Assembly: GCA_045106825.1 (NCBI GenBank)
Contig: JBGCFH010000215.1
Span: 4,584-68,583 of the forward strand
Length of the DNA: 64,000 nucleotides
From: CAWVWD01 sp045106825
Lineage (GTDB): Bacteria > Bacteroidota > Bacteroidia > Chitinophagales > Saprospiraceae
Direction: 5' to 3'
Part shown: one piece after another, positions 43,949 through 51,738 of the stretch
Numbering within the stretch: the stretch's first letter is position 1
How the letters are laid out: each line of letters starts with the position of its first letter
Program-made: the position numbers and the translations under genes
The notes under the pieces: model-generated
Told to the model about the DNA's origin: nothing
Database searches by the model: none
What the model saw: the letters and a program-made list of their open reading frames with translations, nothing else

Positions 43949-44863
43949 ATGAGCTACTTAGATAAATTAAATAAAAAGCTAAACAAAATAGATAAAACAC
44001 AAACACCTAATAAGTTAGAAGATCGACAAGTTCAAGTTTTACCTATTACCGAAACAGCTAAAAAACAACCTTCACAAAAGGAAGAAGAGATAAACAAGTC
44101 GGAGGAAACTGTATCAAAGTCAAAATCTACTATTTCTAAAAAAAATAAAGAAGAAACTACGAAAAATGAGGACAGTGCTTACGTCTCGATAAAAGATTGG
44201 GCGGAAGATGATCGACCTCGTGAAAAACTTAGAACAAAAGGTAAACATGCCTTATCAAATGCAGAGTTGATTGCTATATTATTAGGTTCGGGTTCAAGAA
44301 AAATTAGTGCGGTTCAGTTGGCTAAAGAAATTCTCAAAAGTGCGGATAACAATCTTAATGAATTGGGAAAAATCTCTATTGATGAACTAATTAAAAATTT
44401 TCATGGAGTAGGAGAGGCGAAGGCAATTACAATCGCTGCTGCAATGGAACTGGGACGACGACGAAAGATGTCAGCTATCAAAGATAGACCTGAAATACGA
44501 GGAAGTCAGGATGCGTATAATATCATCGCTCCAATGTTAGCGGATTTGCATCATGAAGAGTTTTGGATTTTGATGCTCAATCGTGGTAATCAAGTATTGA
44601 AACGAGTACAAGTGAGTTTGGGTGGCGTTTCAGGAACTGTTGTTGATGCTAAAATTATTTTTAAACGAGCTTTAGAAATTCCAGCTTCTGCCATTATTCT
44701 TTGTCATAATCATCCTTCTGGAAATCTTCGACCGAGTATGCCCGATATTGAAATCACGAAGAAGATAAAAGCTGGAGCAGAATTGATTGATATAAAAGTT
44801 TTAGACCACTTGATTGTGTCTGAACGGGGTTACTTTAGCTTTGCAGATGAAGGTATGATGTAA
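43949..44863 (+). CDS. radC: RadC/JAB-domain DNA repair-type protein with Lys-rich extension
   Basis: 304 residues from the ATG at 43949; an in-frame ATG at 43889 would add 20 hydrophobic residues unlike any RadC. The core from about residue 90 is standard: IKDWAEDDRPREKL, HALSNAELIAILLGSGS, a helix-hairpin-helix (NFHGVGEAKAITIAAAMELGRR), and the metalloprotease-like JAMM site HNHPSGNLRPSMPDIE with His, His and Asp. Known: RadC was once linked to recombination repair, which is now doubted; JAMM fold suggests hydrolase activity. The about 85 residues in front (Lys/Glu/Thr/Ser, low complexity) are longer than in usual RadC. Confidence 0.88.
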   Translation: MSYLDKLNKKLNKIDKTQTPNKLEDRQVQVLPITETAKKQPSQKEEEINKSEETVSKSKSTISKKNKEETTKNEDSAYVSIKDWAEDDRPREKLRTKGKHALSNAELIAILLGSGSRKISAVQLAKEILKSADNNLNELGKISIDELIKNFHGVGEAKAITIAAAMELGRRRKMSAIKDRPEIRGSQDAYNIIAPMLADLHHEEFWILMLNRGNQVLKRVQVSLGGVSGTVVDAKIIFKRALEIPASAIILCHNHPSGNLRPSMPDIEITKKIKAGAELIDIKVLDHLIVSERGYFSFADEGMM

Positions 44864-44954
44864 ACTTAATGGCTTTCCAAAGTGATGAAAAACATTTTTA
44901 ATAATAATTTATTAAATACCACTCTAAAAAAAATGGTGATACTTTTAATTTAAT

Positions 44955-45497
44955 ATGAAATCTAACAAAACAAACGGCACAAACGCTTTTCTATTTTTAT
45001 GCTTTTACATCGCATTTTGTTATGATTTTTATATCATTATGCTAAAAGGATTTCGTGGTTTTGCAAGTTTTAATTTCCCTTATATTTTTCTTTATGCATT
45101 GATAGCAGTTGTTATTAGCCTTTTTGCAATAAAAAAAATGGTAAAACATGGTGATATTTGGATGCAATATTCAAAAGCAATTTTTGGAATCAACGTAATA
45201 TTAGTCAGTTATATACTTTTTCTTACTATTTCTAATTTTAATAATACCTCAGGATTAGAATGTGCATTATGGCGTTCAACAACTTGGCGAGGTTGGGCGG
45301 GTGTTGAAACACATTATTATATCCAACCGTTTGTTGGTTATATCGGTTTGGTCATTACAATTCTTACCTATTTACAAATACAATTAACGAAAAAAAAAAT
45401 TGGTTGGACAATGCTATTGTGGTTACCACAATTAGTTTATTTAGGAATATTATTGATTCATTTCTTCTTAATTAAGAAGCCTGTTTTTTACGGATAA
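44955..45497 (+). CDS. Membrane protein of unknown function, five helices
   Basis: 180 residues, five hydrophobic segments (for example AFLFLCFYIAFCYDFYIIML and FVGYIGLVITILTYLQIQL). A polar loop between helices 3 and 4 holds GLECALWRSTTWRGWAGVETHYY, rich in Trp and Arg. No family is recognised. The gene stands alone, in front of the MITE at 45561-45763 that starts 64 bases after its stop. Confidence 0.7.
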   Translation: MKSNKTNGTNAFLFLCFYIAFCYDFYIIMLKGFRGFASFNFPYIFLYALIAVVISLFAIKKMVKHGDIWMQYSKAIFGINVILVSYILFLTISNFNNTSGLECALWRSTTWRGWAGVETHYYIQPFVGYIGLVITILTYLQIQLTKKKIGWTMLLWLPQLVYLGILLIHFFLIKKPVFYG

Positions 45498-45560
45498 AGA
45501 TTATTTCTTGTTATTGCAAGAAGCCTGTATGAAAAAGAATTTTGCGAAGCAAAAATTTAA

Positions 45561-45763
45561 TAATTGTGATAACGGTTTTCCTATAAAAAATCTAACGTGT
45601 AAAAATCGTATTTTCTGAACCACAAAAGAACCAAAAGGCACAAAAGTATTTTCACAAAAGTTATTTTATTTTGAAAATTTCATTCTTTTGTGAATACCTT
45701 TTGTAACTATTGTGCCTTTTGTGGTTCAAAATCATTTTTATAGGAAAACCATTTAATTGTGAT
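45561..45763. mobile_element. MITE with 19-bp TIRs, perfect 10-bp duplication and inner hairpin
   Basis: The direct repeat TAATTGTGAT lies at 45561-45570 and 45754-45763. Directly inside are AACGGTTTTCCTATAAAAA (45571-45589) and TTTTTATAGGAAAACCATT (45735-45753), 18 of 19 bases inverted. The middle is a long hairpin of the CACAAAAG word (arms 45616-45660 and 45685-45728). 183 bp, no coding capacity. TIR length, duplication length and fold-back plan match the 4310 element, though the TIR sequence differs. Confidence 0.88.
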
Positions 45764-46131
45764 TTCTATTCTATATTTTAGCGAAACATAAATTGTAAGA
45801 ATAAATAAAATCTATATCTTTTTTATCGCCATTTTTATCGTTCAAATGATGGTTAATAATATTATTCCCGCTTGATTTAGCTAATTAATCAAAGAAAATC
45901 TACTGAACTAACGTTTGTTAGTTTAGATAATGAGTTAAGTCAGTATTTTTGATGAATTAAGATGGATATTGTAGGTGTAAACAAAGAACAAATAAAAGGA
46001 TTCGTTAAAGGATGAATCATCAAAAAAGTTCTTGAAAACCAATCTTTTAAACAAGTATTACTGATTAAGCAACTTTAAAATAAAACACTTAGAGTAGATG
46101 TTGTTTTGGAGTAATCACCTAATAAAATATC
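45764..46131. other. Intergenic region before tonB
   Basis: 368 AT-rich bases with no clear promoter box. A short frame near 45962 (MDIVGVNKEQIKGFVKG then a stop, followed by IIKKVLENQSFKQVLLIKQL in the same frame) looks protein-like for about 40 codons and may be the remains of a gene. I cannot name it. Confidence 0.35.
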
Positions 46132-47034
46132 ATGAATGTTTCAATTACAGGATTTCAATTTTTGACAGGTATTGGATTGATTGCTTTAGTAATCATGGGA
46201 ATTATTATGGCGATTAGATACCATTATTCACATGTAAAGATAAATAAAAAAGTTACAGGTAAGAGAGCGAAGAAGTACGAAGAAGTAGATGTGTTTAAGT
46301 TGAGTAATATGTTTTGGAAAGTTGGGATAATTAGTGCGTTGAGTGTGACGATTTTGGCTTTTGCTTGGACTTCTTTCCCGAAAGAAATTGATGTTTCAGA
46401 TTATCAAGTGAACTTAGTAGATATTGAAGTAGAGCCACCGAGTACCGTACAAAAGAAAGTATTACCACCTCCGCCGCCGCCGCCAACAACTGTGATTCAA
46501 ACAACGGATGACTTAAAGATACAAGCACCGAAGTTTGTAGATCAAACGGTAACACATGAGATGTCTAATCAAACGGCTACTCCAGCTGCGAAAAAGGCAA
46601 AACCAAAACCTAAGAAGAAAAGAGCTTTGCCACCACCGAAGAAGGTTGTAGAAGAAGTTGAAAAAATACATGTTATTGTTGAAGAAATGCCTCGTTTTCC
46701 AGGTTGTGAACACGTAGCAAACTATGCTGAATCTAAACAATGTGCGGACAAAAAAATGTTAGAGTTTATTTATAAAAATATTAAATATCCTACCATTGCA
46801 AGAGAAAATAATGTACAAGGAACAGCAGTTGTAACATTCGTAATAGAGAAAGATGGTTCAATTTCTAATATTGAAATAATTAGAGATGCTGGGGCAGAAT
46901 GTGGTACAGAAGCAGTAAGAGTTGTGGAAATGATGCAAAATTTACCACAAAAATGGTTGCCAGGACGTCAAGGTAATGAGAATGTAAGAGTTAGATTTAA
47001 TTTGCCAGTAAAATTCCGTTTGGATAACCCGTAG
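46132..47034 (+). CDS. tonB: TonB-family energy transducer
   Basis: 300 residues. Two membrane helices: FLTGIGLIALVIMGIIMAI (about 9-27) and KVGIISALSVTILAFAW (about 63-80), where TonB usually has one, joined by a basic stretch. Then a Pro-rich periplasmic spacer (LPPPPPPPTTV and KPKPKKKRALPPPKK), followed by a C-terminal TonB domain (about 190-300) with CEHVANYAESKQCADKKMLEFIYKNIKYPTIARENNVQGTAVVTFVI and the end VRVRFNLPVKFRL. Known: TonB passes proton-motive force to outer-membrane receptors. The two-helix start recalls the TonB variants fused to an extra N-terminal helix common in Bacteroidota. No ExbB/D is adjacent. A terminator follows 12 bases after the stop. Confidence 0.9.
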   Translation: MNVSITGFQFLTGIGLIALVIMGIIMAIRYHYSHVKINKKVTGKRAKKYEEVDVFKLSNMFWKVGIISALSVTILAFAWTSFPKEIDVSDYQVNLVDIEVEPPSTVQKKVLPPPPPPPTTVIQTTDDLKIQAPKFVDQTVTHEMSNQTATPAAKKAKPKPKKKRALPPPKKVVEEVEKIHVIVEEMPRFPGCEHVANYAESKQCADKKMLEFIYKNIKYPTIARENNVQGTAVVTFVIEKDGSISNIEIIRDAGAECGTEAVRVVEMMQNLPQKWLPGRQGNENVRVRFNLPVKFRLDNP

Positions 47035-47045
47035 GTGAAAACATG

Positions 47046-47078
47046 AAAAGTGTTGCTCAGAAGAGCAACACTTTTTTT
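47046..47078. terminator. Terminator after tonB
   Basis: AAAAGTGTTGCTC, loop AGAA, GAGCAACACTTTT, then TTT. Confidence 0.9.
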
Positions 47079-47149
47079 CATAACGGCTGCTTTTAGCTGC
47101 TGTATAAGCTTTAAAGATAACGAGTGTTAAAGAGCATCGTTACTATATT

Positions 47150-47752
47150 TTAATCATCCACCAAATGTTGTAATTCCGAAAAATTATCGAAATTTTTAAT
47201 TTTTGAATCAAAGGTTTTTTGGAAATCGGAGACTTGTCCTTTCATAATATTTTCAAATAGAATCGCATGATTTCCATCATTTTGTGTAAAAATACCATAT
47301 CCATTTGGCGTTCGTTCAAATTTTAAAATATCGTCCCAATTCACAACAACACTTTGATACGATAATTCGATTTGAGCATCGTCACTTAGATTGATATAGT
47401 TCTTGACTGTTGCAATTGATAATAGAAAAAAAGCAAAAGCTACAACCGAACGCAAATTAGTAAAACTGCTAAAATCACTTTGAAAATTAAGGTATAATAA
47501 AAATCCTGCTATACCGAAGTAGAAAATATTATTCCACCATTTTAGTGTTGTTGTGAAAAACAACTCCTTATTGCGATAAGCAAGGAAAACCTTAATAACA
47601 TATATGACCGTCCATAATCCACCGACCGCCAGAAACAATTGTAACCACAAAATCGGCAAACTTGCTCGGTGAAAATACGCCTGTATCAAACACAAAATAC
47701 CAGTACCAATCACTGCAATACCTAAGTACGGTTCTATTTTTTGTAAGTTCAT
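47150..47752 (-). CDS. Membrane protein of unknown function with a cytoplasmic tail
   Basis: 200 residues: four hydrophobic helices (IAVIGTGILCLIQAYF; WLQLFLAVGGLWTVIYVIKVFL; WWNNIFYFGIAGFLLYLNF; VVAFAFFLLSIATV), then a soluble C-terminal part with strand-like segments (AQIELSYQSVVVNWDDILKFER, GNHAILFENI) resembling the PH-like tails of small Bacteroidota membrane proteins. No family assigned. It lies on the same strand as the M14 peptidase gene and after it; the heptamer array (47780-47926) separates the two. Confidence 0.7.
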   Translation of the reverse strand: MNLQKIEPYLGIAVIGTGILCLIQAYFHRASLPILWLQLFLAVGGLWTVIYVIKVFLAYRNKELFFTTTLKWWNNIFYFGIAGFLLYLNFQSDFSSFTNLRSVVAFAFFLLSIATVKNYINLSDDAQIELSYQSVVVNWDDILKFERTPNGYGIFTQNDGNHAILFENIMKGQVSDFQKTFDSKIKNFDNFSELQHLVDD

Positions 47753-47779
47753 AATTTTTAAATCGTTCCCATTATTTTA

Positions 47780-47929
47780 AATTACCAATTACCAATTACC
47801 AATTACCAATTACCAATTATCAATTACCAATTATCAATTATCAATTATCAATTATCAATTACCAATTACCAATTACCAATTATCAATTATCAATTATCAA
47901 TTATCAATTATCAATTATCAATTATCAAT
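47780..47929. repeat. 21 tandem heptamers AATTACC/AATTATC
   Basis: Exactly 21 units of seven bases run without insertion or deletion from 47780 to 47926, followed by AAT. Nine units are AATTACC and twelve AATTATC, in the order C5 T1 C1 T4 C3 T7. The stop codon of the M14 peptidase gene (minus strand, 47925-47927) is formed by the last unit. On the minus strand the word reads TTGATAA/TTGGTAA and gives stop codons in all three frames. Confidence 0.95.
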
Positions 47930-50555
47930 GACTTTCCTCTGCTTCTTCCGCTTCTTCTTCACCAGCTGCATATTGTAATCCGCCACTATTAATCGTATGC
48001 CCAAAGAATACAGCATTAGCAAACAATTTGTTTGTGCCATACCAGAATGCACGGAAATTCGTATTATCCACAAAGCCAATCACTCGACCACTTCCAACGC
48101 CACTAACCAAAATCGAAGCCGAATTATTCAAAATTTTTAAATTCGATTTAGAAATATAACCACTTATCAAAGCATTATCCGTATATTTTAAAGGCGTTGC
48201 GGTTTGTTTGTCATAAGGTTCAAAAAATTGTGTTCCACGACGAAAAATCGGAATATTGACATTTTGATAACCATACGCTAACGGATGAGTCAAGTCGATT
48301 TGACTATTAAAAATCGCACCACCAATAATTTCTGCTCCATTAATCGCACTCATATTTTCATAGTTTTCCTCTAAAGGAAACTTATGTTTAGTTTTAGAAG
48401 AATCGGTTTTTGGCTTAGTCTTAGGTGTTGTTTTAATCATACCATTAGCTTTTAACCAGTTAATAGCACTTTTGAAACCAATCACAACACCACCTTTGCG
48501 CGTCCAACGTTTGATGTCATCCGTAGGCAAACCGCCATAACTTCCACTAACCAAAACCAAGGTGTTATAATCATATAAATTGACTTGTCGAAAATCATTC
48601 TTTTGTACCAAAGTCACAGACATATCGTAACGTTGATCAAATAAGTGCCAAACTTCGCCAGCATCATAAGCATTTGCACCATCACCGACAACCATCAACG
48701 TTTTTGGAGTCCGTAGATTTTTCATATTTCTACTTCCCAAATCCATTCCTATTGGTGTCAAACCCGTTTTTACACTATAAAAATCAATACCATCACGTTC
48801 TGCAATTTTGTTTAATAAGTCAAAAATAGATTTACTATCTTCATTTTGAATCTGGACTGGAATTAATATTGTACCATAATCAAAATCCAAAATACCTTCT
48901 GTTGTATTGATAGAAAATTGTTTAGAAGCGACTTTAGAGATGATACCGGCTTTTAGAATTTCATTCAATGCACGAGGTGTATAATATTCGTCCCAACGAA
49001 ACAAATACGCATAATCCGTTTGTCCACCGATGACTTTTCCTTTCGGAAAAACTTCCCCTTTCACCGTTTGACCTAACGAAGGAATTTTCTTAACATGTTC
49101 ACAATCAATATTAAAAGCCAAAGGCATTGTCCAAGTCGAAACATCATAAAACAGATTGTCTGTAAACTCGGTAATCGTCATAAACATACCTTTTATCAAA
49201 CGATATTGTGATTGATTTGCAGGTACAACAAATGACCAATCTTTTCCAAATGTTTTACCATTTGCCTTATAATCTTCTTCTAAACGATATACTGTGATTT
49301 TGTGTCTTTGTAATAATTTTACAAAATGAGCAACTCGTGCTTTGTCGTTGGCATCACCAAAAACATAGGCTTTTGTTTTGTCTTTATCGGCTTCCGCCAA
49401 TGAGTTATTATAAAAATCACGTTGATAATTCAAGAGTTTTTCTCGCATATTGTAACCTGCGTTTAGTGTTGTAATCGAAGTTGTCAACTGATTACGAACC
49501 GTAAACGGAAATGATAAAATGCCATTTTCTGTCATTTTCAAATGTCCTCTCGAACTACCTTGCTCAAACAAGATTCCGATACAACCATTCACATCAGGAT
49601 AAGTAGAGCCTTTTCCGATATAAAAATCATCAAATGACTCTTTGGTATAATACATTGAACCAATTGAGTTCAAACCTTCTGCATGAAAATTACCAATTTC
49701 GCCAGTCAATTCTTGATTTAATTTTGGTGTCAACGGAAAAGTACGAGTCGGAATACCTGGCTGAAAAAAGAAAGTGGAATGTCCGCCCATTTCATGATGA
49801 TCGGTTAGAATATTTGGTTTCCATTCATGAAATTTTCCCACTCGACCTTGACTTTCAGGATGCTGTAATGGTAACCAATCACGATTCAAATCAAACCAAT
49901 AATGATTCGTGCGACCTCGTGGCCAGACTTCGTTATATTCTCGTCCGCTATCGTCCGTCGATTTGTTCAAACTTAGACTTTTGTTAGAATTAACCCAAGT
50001 CGAAAAACGATGCATTCCATCAGGATTGTAACAAGGATCCAATAAAACCACAACATTATCCAACATTTTCTCAAACGCTTCACCTTCACCAGCTGCTAAA
50101 TAATAAGCGTATAAAGGAGCAGCATTAGAACCGCTCGGTTCATTGCCATGAATCGTATAACCTTGATACAAAACAGTTGGCATGTTAGAAACATCTAAAT
50201 TGTCACTTTCATCTGGATTTGATAATTTTGTATGTTCTGCTTGTATTTTATCAATATTTTGATGATTTTTTGGAGAAGTAATCGTTAATAAAACCAACGG
50301 TTTGTCCTCATACGATCGAGCGTATTCTTCAATCGTAATTCTATCCGAGGCTTTCGCCAATGCTTTTAGATAAAATACCAATTGATCGTGCGTCAAATGC
50401 CATTCACCAATTTGAAAACCTAAAAACTGCTCAGGTGTTGGAATCGCTTCATTGTACGTAATATCTTGTGGTAAATAATATGTCAAATCTTTTTGTCCAA
50501 AAGTTATATTGGCAAAAAAACAGAACGCTATTAGGGAAGTTATAATTCGTTTCAT
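47925..50555 (-). CDS. M14-family zinc carboxypeptidase, secreted
   Basis: 876 residues with a signal peptide (MKRIITSLIAFCFFANITFGQ). The M14 domain (about 60-400) has the zinc motif HGNEPSG (His and Glu), Arg/Asn in WFDLNRDWLPLQHPES, the third ligand region TDHHEMGGHSTFFF, and a Glu-containing FEQGSSRG as the likely catalytic base. After it, about 400-600, a beta-rich region, and at about 615-720 a GATase-like domain (TLMVVGDG, VLVSGSYGGLPTDDIKRWTRKGGVVIG) as in other large Bacteroidota M14 proteins. The C-terminus is acidic (EEEAEEAEESH), and the stop lies in the heptamer repeat. Probably degrades peptides outside the cytoplasm. Confidence 0.92.
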   Translation of the reverse strand: MKRIITSLIAFCFFANITFGQKDLTYYLPQDITYNEAIPTPEQFLGFQIGEWHLTHDQLVFYLKALAKASDRITIEEYARSYEDKPLVLLTITSPKNHQNIDKIQAEHTKLSNPDESDNLDVSNMPTVLYQGYTIHGNEPSGSNAAPLYAYYLAAGEGEAFEKMLDNVVVLLDPCYNPDGMHRFSTWVNSNKSLSLNKSTDDSGREYNEVWPRGRTNHYWFDLNRDWLPLQHPESQGRVGKFHEWKPNILTDHHEMGGHSTFFFQPGIPTRTFPLTPKLNQELTGEIGNFHAEGLNSIGSMYYTKESFDDFYIGKGSTYPDVNGCIGILFEQGSSRGHLKMTENGILSFPFTVRNQLTTSITTLNAGYNMREKLLNYQRDFYNNSLAEADKDKTKAYVFGDANDKARVAHFVKLLQRHKITVYRLEEDYKANGKTFGKDWSFVVPANQSQYRLIKGMFMTITEFTDNLFYDVSTWTMPLAFNIDCEHVKKIPSLGQTVKGEVFPKGKVIGGQTDYAYLFRWDEYYTPRALNEILKAGIISKVASKQFSINTTEGILDFDYGTILIPVQIQNEDSKSIFDLLNKIAERDGIDFYSVKTGLTPIGMDLGSRNMKNLRTPKTLMVVGDGANAYDAGEVWHLFDQRYDMSVTLVQKNDFRQVNLYDYNTLVLVSGSYGGLPTDDIKRWTRKGGVVIGFKSAINWLKANGMIKTTPKTKPKTDSSKTKHKFPLEENYENMSAINGAEIIGGAIFNSQIDLTHPLAYGYQNVNIPIFRRGTQFFEPYDKQTATPLKYTDNALISGYISKSNLKILNNSASILVSGVGSGRVIGFVDNTNFRAFWYGTNKLFANAVFFGHTINSGGLQYAAGEEEAEEAEESH

Positions 50556-50737
50556 GTAATTTGATTTTTATTACTTATCCCGATTACTCGGTAGTTTAAG
50601 TACCAAAACTATGAAAAATGATTTTGAACGACAAAAGACACAAAAGCATTCTTTTGAAATATACTTACGTTTAACTAAATATTAAAATCATGTATCTTTA
50701 CGTTTAAACAGTTATAAACAATTACAAAAACAACAAT

Positions 50738-51721
50738 TTGAATAAAGAAGAAATATTTCAAGCATTTGAACGACTAAAAGTTTTGGTCATTGGAGATGTC
50801 ATGATTGATCGCTATTTAGTTGGCAAAGTAGAACGAATTTCTCCCGAAGCACCTGTACCTATTGTCAATTTAGAACGTCAAGATAATCGCTTAGGAGGAG
50901 CAGCCAATGTTGCCTTGAATCTAAAGGCTTTAGGTGCAACACCTTTTCTGTGTAGTATCATTGGAACGGACGAAACCGCAACAACTTTCCAACAATTGAT
51001 GAAAGACGAAAGTTTATCTAATGAAGGAATTATACAACATGAAAGCCGAATAACAACGGTCAAAACCCGAGTTTTGGCAAAAAGCCAACAATTGTTACGA
51101 TTTGATTCAGAGATTACAGTACCAATTAATAGTATAGTTACGCAACAATTTATACAACATATAAAAACTTTGATTGATACAAAAAAAATTGATGTTGTTT
51201 TATTTCAAGATTATAACAAAGGTATTTTAGTTCCAAAGGTTATAACTACGATTATAGACTATTGTAATCAAAAAAAAATTCCAACTACGGCTGATCCAAA
51301 ACGTGAAAATTTCTTTGTTTATAAAGAGGTAACATTATTTAAACCAAATTTGAAAGAAGTTAGTGATGCACTTGATTATAGTGTGAACCCTAATGATAAC
51401 GATAGTTTAGCGAAAGCAGCAAAAGTAATCAATACTCGTTTAAATAATATTTTTACATTGATAACACTTTCTGAAAAAGGAATGTATTTAGACAATAACA
51501 AGGAACGAATCATTATTCCAACACAATCTCGACATATTGCAGATGTTTGCGGAGCTGGAGATACTGTAATTAGTGTCACCTCGTTGGGTTTAGCTTTAGG
51601 AATCAACATGAAATTAACTTGCCAATTAGCCAATCTTGCAGGCGGAATTGTTTGTGAAAGTACTGGTGTTGTTCCTGTGGATAAAGATAAGTTGATACAA
51701 GAATTTAAAGCATTAAATTAA
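50738..51721 (+). CDS. rfaE1: D-glycero-beta-D-manno-heptose-7-phosphate kinase
   Basis: 327 residues, PfkB fold. It phosphorylates heptose 7-phosphate at O1 in the ADP-heptose route for lipopolysaccharide. Seen: start of the kinase domain VLVIGDVMIDRYLVGKVERISPEAPVPIV, the substrate-binding RLGGAANVALNLKALG, and the ATP/anion-hole motif DVCGAGDTV with catalytic Asp. Only the kinase half is present; the adenylyltransferase half (as in bifunctional HldE) is missing, so it must be encoded elsewhere. The start is a TTG at 50738. The next gene begins 17 bases after the stop. A single CACAAAAG-type word lies upstream at about 50632. Confidence 0.9.
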   Translation: MNKEEIFQAFERLKVLVIGDVMIDRYLVGKVERISPEAPVPIVNLERQDNRLGGAANVALNLKALGATPFLCSIIGTDETATTFQQLMKDESLSNEGIIQHESRITTVKTRVLAKSQQLLRFDSEITVPINSIVTQQFIQHIKTLIDTKKIDVVLFQDYNKGILVPKVITTIIDYCNQKKIPTTADPKRENFFVYKEVTLFKPNLKEVSDALDYSVNPNDNDSLAKAAKVINTRLNNIFTLITLSEKGMYLDNNKERIIIPTQSRHIADVCGAGDTVISVTSLGLALGINMKLTCQLANLAGGIVCESTGVVPVDKDKLIQEFKALN

Positions 51722-51738
51722 CACAAAACTATTTAGGT

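Noticed and set aside
47780..47929. CRISPR array
   Set aside because: The units are seven bases in direct contact, with no spacers of 30-40 bases and no cas genes anywhere in the window.
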